Shown in pieces: positions 1 to 10,619 of a DNA stretch of 64,000 bases. Under the pieces are notes generated by a model. The model was not told the origin of the DNA, made no database searches, and saw nothing but the letters and a program-made list of their open reading frames with translations. The stretch's first letter is position 1, and each line of letters opens with the position of its first letter. Location of the stretch: NCBI RefSeq assembly GCF_036231905.1, contig NZ_JAZARE010000002.1, forward strand, positions 62,001-126,000. The letters run 5' to 3'. Source of the stretch: CAMLIZ01 sp036231905. Lineage in GTDB: Bacteria > Pseudomonadota > Gammaproteobacteria > Burkholderiales > Burkholderiaceae_C. The position numbers and the translations under genes are program-made.

Positions 1-15
1 ATTATAGGCAGACTT

Positions 16-1410
16 TTAATGAGTCTGCAAGCGGCTCAAAACTTCTTCGCGTGAGAACAACTCGAGCACCGCATCGAGCGATGGCGTCTGCGCACGGCCG
101 CACACCAGCACGCGCACGGGCGCTGCCAGCTGCGGCATCTTCAAGCCGTGTTCGGCCAAGGTCTCCTTGATGCATTGGCTGATGGCCGCCTTGTTCCAGT
201 CGCAATGCATCAGACGGGCATGCAGTGACTGCAAGGCCGGCTTCACCGCATCGGTGATGTGTGTTGCCCGATCCCCCTCCGAAGGCGACACGGCGCTGAA
301 GTACATCGCCAGCCAGTCAGCCAGCTCCACCGTGGTGGCGCAACGGTCCTTGAACAGGCCGCACATGCGCGCCAGCCGCTCGTCAACGGGCGCTGTGACA
401 CCGCGCCTGGACAACTGCAAGGTGACCATGGGGGCCAGCACGCCATCGTCGGTGTGCTTCAGGTGCTGCGCGTTCACCCAGCGCAGCTTGGCCTCGTCGA
501 ACTGGCCCGCGCTCTTGCCCAGGTGATCGAGGTTGAACCACTCGATCAGCTGCTCGCGCGAGAAGATTTCGTCGTCGCCATGGCTCCAGCCCAGGCGCGC
601 CAGGTAGTTCACCACCGCATCAGCGAGGAAGCCGTCCTCGCGGTACTGCGTGACCGGCTTGGCGCCATGGCGCTTGCTCATCTTCTCGCCCTGCTCGTTC
701 AGCACGGTGGGCAGGTGCGCATACACCGGCGGCTCCTTGCCGAGCGCACGGAAGATGTGGATCTGACGCGGTGTGTTGTTCACATGGTCGTCGCCGCGGA
801 TCACGTGCGTGATCGCCATGTCGATGTCGTCCACCACGACACAGAAGTTGTAGGTCGGTGTTCCATCCGGCCGCGCGATCACCAGGTCGTCGAGCTCGTC
901 GTTGCTGAACTCGATGCGGCCCTTCACCTTGTCGTCCCAGCTGACGCTGCCGCCGATCGGGCTCTTGAAGCGGATGACCGGCTGCACGCCTTCGGGTACC
1001 GGCGGCAAGGTCTTGCCGGGTTCGGGGCGCCAGGTGCCGTCGTAGCGCGGCTTTTCCTTGTTGGCCATCTGGCGCTCGCGCAAGGCGTCGAGCTCCGCCG
1101 TGCTCATGTAGCAGTGGTACGCCAGGCCTTGCTGCAGCATCTGCGCCAGCACTTCCTTGTAGCGGTCCATGCGCTGCATCTGGTAGTACGGGCCTTCGTC
1201 ATGGTCCAGGCCCAGCCACTGCATGCTCTCCAGGATGACGTCCACCGCGGCCTGCGACGAGCGCTCCAGGTCGGTGTCCTCGATGCGCAGGATGAAGGTG
1301 CCCTTGTTGGCGCGCGCAAAAGCCCAGGGGTACAGGGCCGAGCGGATGTTGCCCAGGTGGATGAAGCCGGTGGGGCTGGGGGCGAAGCGGGTGCGTACGG
1401 GCGAGGTCAT
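16..1410 (-). CDS. gltX: Glutamyl-tRNA synthetase
   Basis: Class I aminoacyl-tRNA synthetase that charges tRNA-Glu in the cytoplasm; 464 residues, normal for the family. The HIGH signature appears as HLGN at residues 18-21 inside PSPTGFIHLGNIRSAL, and the KMSKR loop is at 243-247, so both ATP-binding signatures are intact. The zinc-knuckle cysteines known from the E. coli enzyme are mostly missing: only C100 remains and the second pair position reads PRYDGTW near 121. The ATG overlaps the metZ stop by 4 nt (ATGA type), so it is the last gene of the minus-strand block seen here. Only about 15 bases follow its stop in the window, so its terminator cannot be judged. Confidence 0.97.
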   Translation of the reverse strand: MTSPVRTRFAPSPTGFIHLGNIRSALYPWAFARANKGTFILRIEDTDLERSSQAAVDVILESMQWLGLDHDEGPYYQMQRMDRYKEVLAQMLQQGLAYHCYMSTAELDALRERQMANKEKPRYDGTWRPEPGKTLPPVPEGVQPVIRFKSPIGGSVSWDDKVKGRIEFSNDELDDLVIARPDGTPTYNFCVVVDDIDMAITHVIRGDDHVNNTPRQIHIFRALGKEPPVYAHLPTVLNEQGEKMSKRHGAKPVTQYREDGFLADAVVNYLARLGWSHGDDEIFSREQLIEWFNLDHLGKSAGQFDEAKLRWVNAQHLKHTDDGVLAPMVTLQLSRRGVTAPVDERLARMCGLFKDRCATTVELADWLAMYFSAVSPSEGDRATHITDAVKPALQSLHARLMHCDWNKAAISQCIKETLAEHGLKMPQLAAPVRVLVCGRAQTPSLDAVLELFSREEVLSRLQTH

Positions 1411-2647
1411 GCGGTCAGGGTGCTCAGGCCTCGTGCGAGGTCGGCCTGGATGTCGGCGATGTCGTCCAGGCCCACGGCCACGCGGATCATGCCCTGCGTG
1501 ATGCCGGCGGCCAGGCGCTGGTTTTCGGTGACCCGGCCGTGCGAGGTGCTGGCCGGGTGGGTGATGGTGGTCTTGGTGTCGCCCAGGTTGGCGGTGATGG
1601 AGCAGATGCGCGTCGAGTCGATCACATGGAAGGCGTTCTTGCGGCCCGCCTCGGCGCCCTCGCCTTTCACGATGAAGGACACCACCGCACCGCCTGAGCC
1701 GCCTTGCTGTGCCATGGCCAGCTCATGCTGCGGATGGGACTTCAAGCCGGGGTAGTACACCCGCGCCACCTGCGGCTGCGCCTCCAGCCACTCGGCCAGT
1801 TGCAGGGCGCGTGCGCTCTGGGCTTGCATGCGGATGCTCAAGGTTTCCATGCCCTTGAGCACCACCCACGCATTGAAGGGCGACAGGCTCATGCCGGCGC
1901 TGCGCATCACGGGCACGAACTTCTCGTTCACGATGGCCGCCGATGCACACAGCGCGCCGGCGATCACGCGGCCCTGGCCATCCAGGTACTTGGTGCCCGA
2001 ATGCATGATGATGTCAGCGCCAAGGGCCGCGGGCTTTTGCAGCGCGGGCGAGCAGAAGCAGTTGTCCACCGCGAGCAGCGCGCCGTTGGCATGCGCGATC
2101 TCGGCCAGCGCGCGGATGTCGCACACCTCGGTGAGCGGGTTGGTCGGGCTTTCTGCGAACAGCAGCTTGGTGTTGGGCTGCACGGCCGCGGCCCAGGCGC
2201 CCACATCGCTTTGCGGCACGAAGGTCGTCTGCACGCCGAACTTGCCGAACTCGCCCTGCAGCAGCTTGATGGTGGAGCCGAACACGCTTTGCGAGCAGAT
2301 CACATGGTCGCCCGCTTTCAGCAGCGCCATCACCAGCAGCAGGATGGCCGACATGCCGCTGCTCGTGCCGATGCAGGCCTCGGTGCCTTCCAGCGCCGCC
2401 AGGCGGCGCTCCATCATGGTGACGGTGGGGTTGGAGAAACGGCTGTAGACAAAGGCCTCTTCTTCATTGGCGAACCGGGCGGCCGCGGTGGCTGCATCGG
2501 GATGCACGAAGCTGCTGGTGAGGAACAGCGCTTCCGAGTTCTCGCCCCAGGGGGACGGCGGCAGGCCCTCGCGCACCGCCAGCGTGTCCAGGCGCACGTC
2601 GGCCGGCAGGTCCACCCGCGGCAATGTCTTCTTGGTGGGTTCAGCCA

Positions 2648-2648
<1 letters not shown>
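1407..2648 (-). CDS. metZ: O-succinylhomoserine sulfhydrylase
   Basis: PLP-dependent Cys/Met metabolism enzyme of 413 residues that makes homocysteine from O-succinylhomoserine and sulfide in methionine synthesis. The family pattern is clear: YSRFSNPTV near 68-76, the region around S118-F123 that packs on the cofactor, and the PLP lysine K220 in HSGTKYLDGQGR. The family also contains cystathionine gamma-synthase and O-acetylhomoserine sulfhydrylase; the metZ call rests on overall sequence style and on the purF-metZ neighbourhood, which is usual in proteobacteria. Start ATG shares 1 nt with the purF stop (TGATG) and its stop overlaps gltX by 4 nt, so translation is probably coupled on both sides. 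Confidence 0.93.
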
Positions 2649-4174
<1,526 letters not shown>

Positions 4175-4199
4175 ACTTCGGTCCTCGAAAAACGATCGA

Positions 4200-4697
4200 T
4201 CACGCGGGCAGGTGCCGAGCGACTTCGCTCGGCAGTACCGGCTTCAATTGCTGCAACAGGGCGTCCAGCCATGCCGCGCCATGCGATTCGCCCCACGCCG
4301 GCGACCTTCTCACTGGCGTCATGGCCACCAAGGTGGCGACGACCAGCAGCAATACCAGCCCGCGCAGGAAGCCGAACACCGCACCCAGCAGGCGATCGAC
4401 CACGCTGAGGGGCGAGGCGGTCACCGCCATGCGGATCAGGCGCGCAGCCAGGCCCCACACGATGAGCGCCAGGATGAAGGTGACGGCGAACGCCGCCGCG
4501 TGGTTCACCGCGGAGCCCGGCGCACCCACCGGCAGATGCTCCGCCATGGCGGGCGAGAACCACTGTGCCGCGAAATAGGCCGCCACCCAGCCCAGCAGCG
4601 ACAGCACCTCGAACACCAGCCCGCGCCACAGCCCGATCAGCACCGACAGGCCGAGGACCGCCAGCAAAACCCAGTCGACGGTGCCCAGGGCGTCCAT
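4200..4697 (-). CDS. cvpA: CvpA family inner-membrane protein
   Basis: 165-residue polytopic membrane protein, about four hydrophobic segments (roughly residues 8-27, 30-50, 66-88 and 103-125), with the family hallmark of Gly/Arg-rich turns such as GLWRGLVFEVLSLLG and GFLRGLVLL. In E. coli CvpA is linked to colicin V production and its gene precedes purF, as here. Its biochemical role is not settled; work in other bacteria links it to envelope stress tolerance. It sits 5 nt after the SPOR-domain gene and 25 nt before purF, so it is clearly co-transcribed. Confidence 0.93.
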   Translation of the reverse strand: MDALGTVDWVLLAVLGLSVLIGLWRGLVFEVLSLLGWVAAYFAAQWFSPAMAEHLPVGAPGSAVNHAAAFAVTFILALIVWGLAARLIRMAVTASPLSVVDRLLGAVFGFLRGLVLLLVVATLVAMTPVRRSPAWGESHGAAWLDALLQQLKPVLPSEVARHLPA

Positions 4698-4702
4698 GGC
4701 GC

Positions 4703-5536
4703 TCAGAGCGTGAGCACGGCCGACGCGAGCCCGGCGGACTTGATCTTCGCCGCGGCCTTGTCGGCCTCGTCGCGCGAGCTGAAAGGCCCCACCCGCACGC
4801 GGATGCGCTTGCCGCTGTCGGTGTCCACGCTTTGCGTGTAAGTCTTCAGGCCCAGCTTCTCGACCTTCACGCGTGCCTCGCGGGCCGCGGTGGCCTCTGC
4901 GAAGGCGCCCACCTGCACGATGAAACGCCCCGGTGCCGTATCGGCGGCGGGCTTGCCTTCGAGCAAGGCCTTTGCACGCGCTGCATCGTCGGGTGTGGCA
5001 GCGGGCTTGGCGGTCGTGGCATGGCTGGCGGCGGCCACCGGCTTGTCGGCGGCCGGCTTGGCGGGCTTGTCCGCCGGCGGCTTCTCAGCGGTCGGCTTGG
5101 GCGTGGAGGCCGCCTGCGCCACCACCGGCGCGGTTGCGGCGGGCGGTGTCACGTCGCGCCCCGCATCGGCCGGGCTTTCCACGATCACCGGCGCGCTGGC
5201 CGCAGCGGGCCGGGGGTCGGCTGCCGTCCTGGACGCCGCCGGCGCCACGGCCACGCGCGGTGCGGGCAGTTGCAGCGGCGGCGCGGTTTCCTTGCGGGGG
5301 ATCTCGATCGGCAGGTCCACCGGAATCGGACGCGGTTGGGTCTCGAACAGCAGCGGGAAGCCGATGATGCCGATGCCGAGCAGCACCACGGCGCCGATCA
5401 GGCGCTGGCGGGCCCGCGTGCGGGCCTGCTGCACTGCATCGGCCGACTCGCTGGCGGGCGCATTGCGCCGCGTGCGTGCCGCAGGTGCCGCGTCGGCGTC
5501 TTTGTCTTTGCGTTGGAAGAAGGACTTGAGACCCAT
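4703..5536 (-). CDS. dedD: SPOR-domain inner-membrane protein, DedD-like
   Basis: 277-residue bitopic protein. A short basic cytoplasmic N-terminus is followed by one membrane segment around residues 46-64 (LIGAVVLLGIGIIGFPLLF), a long Ala/Pro/Lys-rich periplasmic linker, and a C-terminal SPOR domain at about 203-277 starting GRFIVQVGAFAE. SPOR domains bind denuded septal peptidoglycan, so a role at the division site is the expected function. Linker composition is low complexity and should not be used to judge homology. The folC-dedD-cvpA-purF order is common in proteobacteria and supports the DedD name. Confidence 0.9.
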   Translation of the reverse strand: MGLKSFFQRKDKDADAAPAARTRRNAPASESADAVQQARTRARQRLIGAVVLLGIGIIGFPLLFETQPRPIPVDLPIEIPRKETAPPLQLPAPRVAVAPAASRTAADPRPAAASAPVIVESPADAGRDVTPPAATAPVVAQAASTPKPTAEKPPADKPAKPAADKPVAAASHATTAKPAATPDDAARAKALLEGKPAADTAPGRFIVQVGAFAEATAAREARVKVEKLGLKTYTQSVDTDSGKRIRVRVGPFSSRDEADKAAAKIKSAGLASAVLTL

Positions 5537-5609
5537 GCGTGGCGCAAAGCTCGGGGAGGGTGAGGCGGCCCGTTGCAGGCCACAGGCAGGGAGCGACAGA
5601 AGCGGGCCG

Positions 5610-6908
5610 TCAGCCGACGTGAGGAGCGCTCAGCCGAGGCAGACCGTCCTTCAACACGCCACCCACGGTGTAGAACGAACCGAAGACCACGATTCTATCA
5701 GCGGGGTCTGCTGCGGCGACCGCTGCCCGCAGGGCGTCCGCAGGGCTGGCGTGGCAATGCACCGGCACTTCGCGGCCCGCGCTGGCCGCCTCGGCCACCG
5801 GGCGCAGCGCCTCGGCGGTGGCCGCACGCGCGATCGGCAGGTCGGTGAGGTGCCAGGCGTCCACCAGCGGTGCCACGGGCTTCAGCACGCCAGCCAGGTC
5901 CTTGTCGCGCATGGCGCCGAACACCGCATGGGTGCGCGGATAGAAGCCCATCTGGTCCAGGTTCTGCGCCAGCACCGCCACCGCCTGCGGGTTGTGGCCC
6001 ACGTCCAGCACCAGCACCGGCTGTCCGGCCACGATCTGGAACCGGCCCGGCAGCTCCACCAGTGCCAGCCCGGTGCGAACCGCCTGCGCCGTGATGGGCA
6101 GGCGCTGGTGCAGGGCCTCAAAGGCTGCCAGTGCGCCGGCGGCATTGAGCAGCTGGTTGGCGCCGCGCAGCGCCGGATACGCCAGCCCGGCATAGCGGCG
6201 CTGGCGCCCGGTCCAGCTCCATTGCTGACGGTCGCCGGTGAAATGGAAGTCGCGTCCGCTCACGCGCAAGTCGGCGCCGATCTCGCGCGCACGGTCCAGC
6301 AGGCTTTGCGGCGGCTGGGGGTCGCTGCACACCGCCGGCCGGCCGGTGCGCAGGATGCCGGCTTTCTCGCGGCCGATGCTCTCGCGGTCCGGCCCGAGGT
6401 ATTCGGTGTGGTCCAGCGCGATGCTGGTCACCACCGCGCAGTCGGCATCGATGACGTTCACCGCATCCAGCCGGCCGCCCAGGCCCACCTCCAGGATCAC
6501 GAGATCGAGTTCGGCCTGCGACAGCGCGCGCAGGATGGCCAGGGTGGTGAACTCGAAGTAGGTGAGCGTGGTGCCCTCGCGCGCCGCTTCCACCGCCTCG
6601 AAATGCGGCAGCAGCGCGTCGGCGGCCACCGGCGCGCCGTTGAGCCGGCAACGTTCCTCGAAGTGCACCAGGTGCGGCTTGATGTACAGGCCCACCCGGT
6701 AGCCCGCCTGCAACGCGATCGACTCCAGCATCGCGCAGGTGGAACCCTTGCCGTTGGTGCCCGCGACCGTGATCACCGGCACCTCGAAGCACAGGCCCAG
6801 CCGGTCCCGCACGGCGGCCACGCGGTCAAGGGTCATGTCGATCGTCACCGGATGCAGGCGCTCGCAATGGGCCAGCCAGTCGTCCAGGGTCTGCGGATGG
6901 GAAGTCAT
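5610..6908 (-). CDS. folC: Bifunctional dihydrofolate / folylpolyglutamate synthase
   Basis: Mur-ligase family enzyme, 432 residues, that adds glutamate to dihydropteroate and extends folate polyglutamate tails. The ATP P-loop is GTNGKGS at residues 50-56, followed by the TYFEFTTLAI region and the VGLGGRLDAVN motif (about 150-160) typical of FolC, with the C-terminal VLDVGHNPQA segment. It follows accD after 57 nt that include a strong GC palindrome and precedes dedD after 73 nt. Nothing in the sequence looks damaged. Confidence 0.96.
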   Translation of the reverse strand: MTSHPQTLDDWLAHCERLHPVTIDMTLDRVAAVRDRLGLCFEVPVITVAGTNGKGSTCAMLESIALQAGYRVGLYIKPHLVHFEERCRLNGAPVAADALLPHFEAVEAAREGTTLTYFEFTTLAILRALSQAELDLVILEVGLGGRLDAVNVIDADCAVVTSIALDHTEYLGPDRESIGREKAGILRTGRPAVCSDPQPPQSLLDRAREIGADLRVSGRDFHFTGDRQQWSWTGRQRRYAGLAYPALRGANQLLNAAGALAAFEALHQRLPITAQAVRTGLALVELPGRFQIVAGQPVLVLDVGHNPQAVAVLAQNLDQMGFYPRTHAVFGAMRDKDLAGVLKPVAPLVDAWHLTDLPIARAATAEALRPVAEAASAGREVPVHCHASPADALRAAVAAADPADRIVVFGSFYTVGGVLKDGLPRLSAPHVG

Positions 6909-6925
6909 CGGTTCAGAAGCGAAAC

Positions 6926-6945
6926 GGGCGGCCCGCGGGCCGCCC
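6926..6945 (-). terminator. GC hairpin between accD and folC
   Basis: A perfect 20-bp palindrome (GGGCGGCC arm, CGCG centre) occupies the accD-folC gap. On the minus strand it is followed only by GTTTCG, not a proper T-run, so it is at best a weak or partial terminator. It may act as an mRNA processing or stability element that sets folC level below accD. Confidence 0.4.
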
Positions 6946-6965
6946 TTGGATGGTGTGCGGCGCGC

Positions 6966-7838
6966 TCAGGCCACCGCGTCGGCGCTCTGCCGCTGCAGCA
7001 TGGCCAGCGAATGCGCCACGGTTTTGCGCAGCTCGCGCCGGTCCACGATCATGTCCAGCGCGCCCTTGGTGAGCAGGAACTCCGAGCGCTGGAAGCCTTC
7101 CGGCAGCTTCTCGCGCACGGTGTTCTCGATCACCCGCGGGCCGGCAAAGCCGATCAGTGCTTTTGGCTCGGCGATGACGATGTCGCCCACGAACGCAAAG
7201 CTGGCCGACACACCGCCCATGGTGGGATCGGTGAGCACGCTGATGTAGGGCAGCTTCGCCTTCGCCAGGCGCGTGAGCGCGGCATTGGTCTTGGCCATCT
7301 GCATCAGGCTCAACAGGCCTTCCTGCATGCGGGCGCCCCCGGTGGCGGTGAAGCACACGAAGGGCACCTTCTGCTCCACCGCGGTTTCCACGCCGCGCAC
7401 GAAGCGCTCGCCGACCACCGAGCCCATGGAGCCGCCCATGAAGTCGAACTCAAAGCAGGCCACGACCAGCGGCACACTCATCACCGCGCCGCCCATCACG
7501 ATGAGCGCATCGGTCTCGCCGGTGTTCTCGATCGCATCCTTCAGGCGGTCGGGGTACTTCTTGCTGTCCTTGAACTTCAGCGGGTCGACCGGGATGACTT
7601 CCTGGCCGATCTCGTAGCGGCCTTCGGGGTCGAGGAAGAAGTCCAGCCGCGCCCGCGCACCGATGCGGTGGTGGTGGCTGCACTTGGGGCAGACGTTCTG
7701 GTTCTGCTCCAGGTCGGTCTTGTAGAGCACCGTCTCGCAAGAGGGGCACTTGATCCACAGGCCTTCGGGCACCGAGCGGCGCTCGGCGGGGTCGGTCTGC
7801 TGGATCTTCGGCGGGAGCAGTTTTTCAAGCCAGCTCAT
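6966..7838 (-). CDS. accD: Acetyl-CoA carboxylase carboxyltransferase beta subunit
   Basis: 290-residue subunit that pairs with AccA to transfer the carboxyl group from biotin to acetyl-CoA, giving malonyl-CoA for fatty-acid synthesis. A four-cysteine zinc ribbon is intact (C31, C34, C50, C53, CPSC...CPKC), followed by the crotonase-fold domain with TATGGARMQEG around 164-174 and GGVSASFA near 208. The open frame continues upstream inside trpA, but MSWLEKLLPPK at 7838 is the family start; that ATG overlaps the trpA stop by 4 nt. The trpF-trpB-trpA-accD-folC order is typical of beta- and gammaproteobacteria. Confidence 0.97.
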   Translation of the reverse strand: MSWLEKLLPPKIQQTDPAERRSVPEGLWIKCPSCETVLYKTDLEQNQNVCPKCSHHHRIGARARLDFFLDPEGRYEIGQEVIPVDPLKFKDSKKYPDRLKDAIENTGETDALIVMGGAVMSVPLVVACFEFDFMGGSMGSVVGERFVRGVETAVEQKVPFVCFTATGGARMQEGLLSLMQMAKTNAALTRLAKAKLPYISVLTDPTMGGVSASFAFVGDIVIAEPKALIGFAGPRVIENTVREKLPEGFQRSEFLLTKGALDMIVDRRELRKTVAHSLAMLQRQSADAVA

Positions 7839-8665
7839 GCAGTAGCTCCTTCTTTGATGCTGTCCAGGGCGGCGCGGATCTCGGCGATGAACTGCCGGCC
7901 GGCCAGGGCGACATTGTCGCGCGGTTGGGATTCCAGGATCTGGACCAGCCGCGAGCCTATCACCACGGCGTCCGACACCGCCGCTACCGCCCGGGCGGTG
8001 TCCGCGTCGCGGATACCGAAGCCCACGCCCACCGGCACGTTCACGTGGGCCTTGATGCGCGGCACCATGGCGGCCACCGCGGCGGTGTCCAGGTGCCCGG
8101 CGCCGGTCACGCCCTTGAGCGACACGTAGTACACATAGCCGGTGGCGATGCGGCCCACGTCCTTCATGCGCTGCTCGGTGGAGGTGGGCGCCAGCAGGAA
8201 GATCGGATCGAGGCCAGCGGCCTTCAGGCGCTGGGCAAAGGTTTCGCACTCCTCCGGCGGGTAGTCCACGATCAGCACGCCGTCCACGCCCGCGGCCACC
8301 GCATCGCGCAGGAAGGCGCCCTCCCCTAGGCGCTGGTCGTAGCGCTCCACCGGGTTGGCATAACCCATGAGCACCACCGGCGTGCGGTCGTTGCCGAGCC
8401 GGAAAGCCTTCACGTAAGCCAGCACCTGCCCCAGGCCGATGCCCTTGGCGAGCGCGCGTTCGGAGGCCTTCTGGATCACCGGGCCATCGGCCATCGGGTC
8501 CGAAAACGGCACACCGAGTTCGATGACGTCGGCGCCCCCATCGGCCAGGCCCTGCATGATCTGCACCGTGGCGTCCGGGTAGGGATCGCCGGCGGTCACA
8601 TAGGGAATCAGCGCCTTGCGGCCATCGGCCTGCAGGGCGGCGAACACGTTGCGGATGCGGCTCAT
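7835..8665 (-). CDS. trpA: Tryptophan synthase alpha chain
   Basis: 276-residue TIM-barrel subunit that cleaves indole-3-glycerol phosphate to indole and glyceraldehyde 3-phosphate and channels indole to TrpB. The catalytic Glu lies in DVIELGVPFSDPMADGP (E49) and the catalytic Asp in AGLDPIFLLAPT-type context downstream; the SLKGVTGAG phosphate-binding loop is at 182-190. Start MSRIRNVFAAL at 8665 is chosen over the longer frame because it matches family length and shares 1 nt with the trpB stop (TGATG). The stop overlaps accD by 4 nt. Confidence 0.97.
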   Translation of the reverse strand: MSRIRNVFAALQADGRKALIPYVTAGDPYPDATVQIMQGLADGGADVIELGVPFSDPMADGPVIQKASERALAKGIGLGQVLAYVKAFRLGNDRTPVVLMGYANPVERYDQRLGEGAFLRDAVAAGVDGVLIVDYPPEECETFAQRLKAAGLDPIFLLAPTSTEQRMKDVGRIATGYVYYVSLKGVTGAGHLDTAAVAAMVPRIKAHVNVPVGVGFGIRDADTARAVAAVSDAVVIGSRLVQILESQPRDNVALAGRQFIAEIRAALDSIKEGATA

Positions 8666-9909
8666 CACAACCCTCCCTTCACGCTCTGCCCCCGGCACGA
8701 CGGCCGGCAGTAGAATTCGGCGCCCGACAGGTCGGCCACGGTGCCGATGTCCTTGTCGCCGCGGCCGGAGAGGTTGACCAGCAGGTGCTGGTCGGGCCGC
8801 ATCGTCCTGGCCAGCTTCATCGCGTAAGCGACAGCATGGCTGGACTCCAGCGCCGGAATGATGCCTTCGGTGCGGCACAGGTGATGGAATGCGGCCAGCG
8901 CCTCGTCGTCGGTGATGCCGACGTATTCCGCCCGGCCGATGTCCTTGAGGTAGGCGTGCTCTGGGCCCACGCCTGGGTAGTCCAGGCCGGCCGAGATGGA
9001 ATGGGTTTCGGTGATCTGGCCGTTGTCGTCCTGCAGCAGGTAGGTGCGGTTGCCATGCAGCACGCCCGGCGAGCCGGCCGACAGCGACGCGGCGTGCTTG
9101 CCCGATGCCAGCCCCTGGCCAGCGGCCTCCACGCCGATCAGCCGGGTGCCTTCATGCCCGATGTAGGGATAGAAGATGCCCATCGCATTGCTGCCACCGC
9201 CCACGCAGGCGATCACCGCGTCGGGCTGGCGGCCGACGATGTCGGGCATCTGGACCAGGCATTCCTCGCCGATCACGGCCTGGAAGTCGCGCACCATGGC
9301 CGGGTACGGTGCGGGGCCGGCCACCGTGCCGATGATGTAGAAGGTGTTCTCGACGTTGGTGACCCAGTCGCGCAGCGCTTCGTTGAGCGCGTCCTTCAAG
9401 GTCTTGCTGCCCGATTCCACCGGCACCACCTTGGCCCCCAGCAGGTGCATGCGGTACACGTTGGGCGACTGGCGCTTGACGTCCTCGCTGCCCATGTACA
9501 CCACGCATTCCATGCCGTAGCGGGCGCAGATGGTGGCCGTGGCCACACCGTGCTGGCCAGCGCCGGTTTCGGCGATGACGCGCGGCTTGCCCATGCGCCG
9601 GGCGAGCAGCGCCTGGCCGATGACGTTGTTGATCTTGTGCGCGCCGGTGTGGTTGAGGTCTTCGCGCTTCAGGTAGATCTGCGCGCCGCCGAGTTCCCGG
9701 CTGGTGCGCGCCGCGTGATAGATCGGGCTCGGCCGACCGACAAAGTGCTTCAGCTCATGGCGGAATTCGGCCATGAATTCGGGATCGGCCCGGTAATGCT
9801 CGTAGGCCGCCTTCAACTCGTCCAGGGCATGGATCAGGGTCTCGGCGACGAAGGTGCCGCCATAGGGCCCGAAATGCCCGCGCTCGTCGGGCTGGTGATA
9901 GTTCAACAT
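8665..9909 (-). CDS. trpB: Tryptophan synthase beta chain
   Basis: PLP enzyme of 414 residues that condenses indole with serine. The cofactor lysine is K92 in HTGAHKINN, and ETGAGQHGVATAT (about 114-126) and the phosphate-binding CVGGGSNAMG are intact. It is about 15 residues longer than the E. coli protein at the C-terminus, ending in a tail with two cysteines spaced C-x3-C (FYCRPSCRG). It sits 14 nt after trpF and overlaps trpA by 1 nt. No trpE, trpG, trpD or trpC is present, consistent with the split trp genes usual in Burkholderiales. Confidence 0.97.
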   Translation of the reverse strand: MLNYHQPDERGHFGPYGGTFVAETLIHALDELKAAYEHYRADPEFMAEFRHELKHFVGRPSPIYHAARTSRELGGAQIYLKREDLNHTGAHKINNVIGQALLARRMGKPRVIAETGAGQHGVATATICARYGMECVVYMGSEDVKRQSPNVYRMHLLGAKVVPVESGSKTLKDALNEALRDWVTNVENTFYIIGTVAGPAPYPAMVRDFQAVIGEECLVQMPDIVGRQPDAVIACVGGGSNAMGIFYPYIGHEGTRLIGVEAAGQGLASGKHAASLSAGSPGVLHGNRTYLLQDDNGQITETHSISAGLDYPGVGPEHAYLKDIGRAEYVGITDDEALAAFHHLCRTEGIIPALESSHAVAYAMKLARTMRPDQHLLVNLSGRGDKDIGTVADLSGAEFYCRPSCRGQSVKGGL

Positions 9910-9923
9910 GGTGTGATCTCGGT

Positions 9924-10586
9924 TCAGGTGCTGGCATCGGCGATGCGGGCATCCGCCTCGCGCACCGCCTCGCAGAACCGGCGCATGAGCGCGGCATCCT
10001 TGATGCCCTTTGCGCTCTCCACGCCGGAGCTCACGTCAACGGCCCAGGGCCGGACGTGCAACACCCCATCGATCACGTTTGCAGGATTCAACCCACCAGA
10101 CAAAACGACCGGAGAGGGGACGCTGGGTGGAATGAGAGACCAATCGAAGACCTTTCCGCCGCCGCCGTAACCTTCGACATGAGCGTCGAGCAACAGGCCG
10201 GTGGCGTGTGCGTACTGCACGGCAAAGTCTAACAAATCGAAGCCCGGCGCCATGCGCGCCGCCCGCAGGAAGGGGCGCCCGGGTGCGGCGCACTGCTGCG
10301 GCGTTTCATCGCCATGGAACTGCAGCAGCGCCTGCGGCAGCGCACCGGTGACCTGCGCCACCCGATCGGCCGGTGCATTGACGAGCAGGCACACCGGCGT
10401 CACGAAGGGCGGCAGCCGTTGTGCGAGCGCCACCGCCTTTTCCAGGCTCACATGGCGGGGGCTGCGCTCATACAGCACCAGGCCGATCGCATCGGCGCCG
10501 GCCGCCACGGCTTCGTCGAGGTCGGCTTCGCGGGTGATGCCGCAGATCTTGATGCGGGTTCGTTGGGGGTTCATCGCAGGGTCCAT
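9924..10586 (-). CDS. trpF: Phosphoribosylanthranilate isomerase
   Basis: 220-residue (beta/alpha)8 enzyme of tryptophan synthesis that performs the Amadori rearrangement of phosphoribosylanthranilate. The general base Cys15 lies in KICGITRE, and the acid Asp is in VDVSSGVE near the C-terminus; the phosphate-binding VLSGGLNPANV segment is present. An alternative start four codons downstream (MNPQRTR) is equally possible because neither ATG has a strong ribosome site. It follows truA after 33 nt. Confidence 0.95.
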   Translation of the reverse strand: MDPAMNPQRTRIKICGITREADLDEAVAAGADAIGLVLYERSPRHVSLEKAVALAQRLPPFVTPVCLLVNAPADRVAQVTGALPQALLQFHGDETPQQCAAPGRPFLRAARMAPGFDLLDFAVQYAHATGLLLDAHVEGYGGGGKVFDWSLIPPSVPSPVVLSGGLNPANVIDGVLHVRPWAVDVSSGVESAKGIKDAALMRRFCEAVREADARIADAST

Positions 10587-10619
10587 GTCGTGCAGCCGGC
10601 GCCGCGCGAGGGGCCTAGT

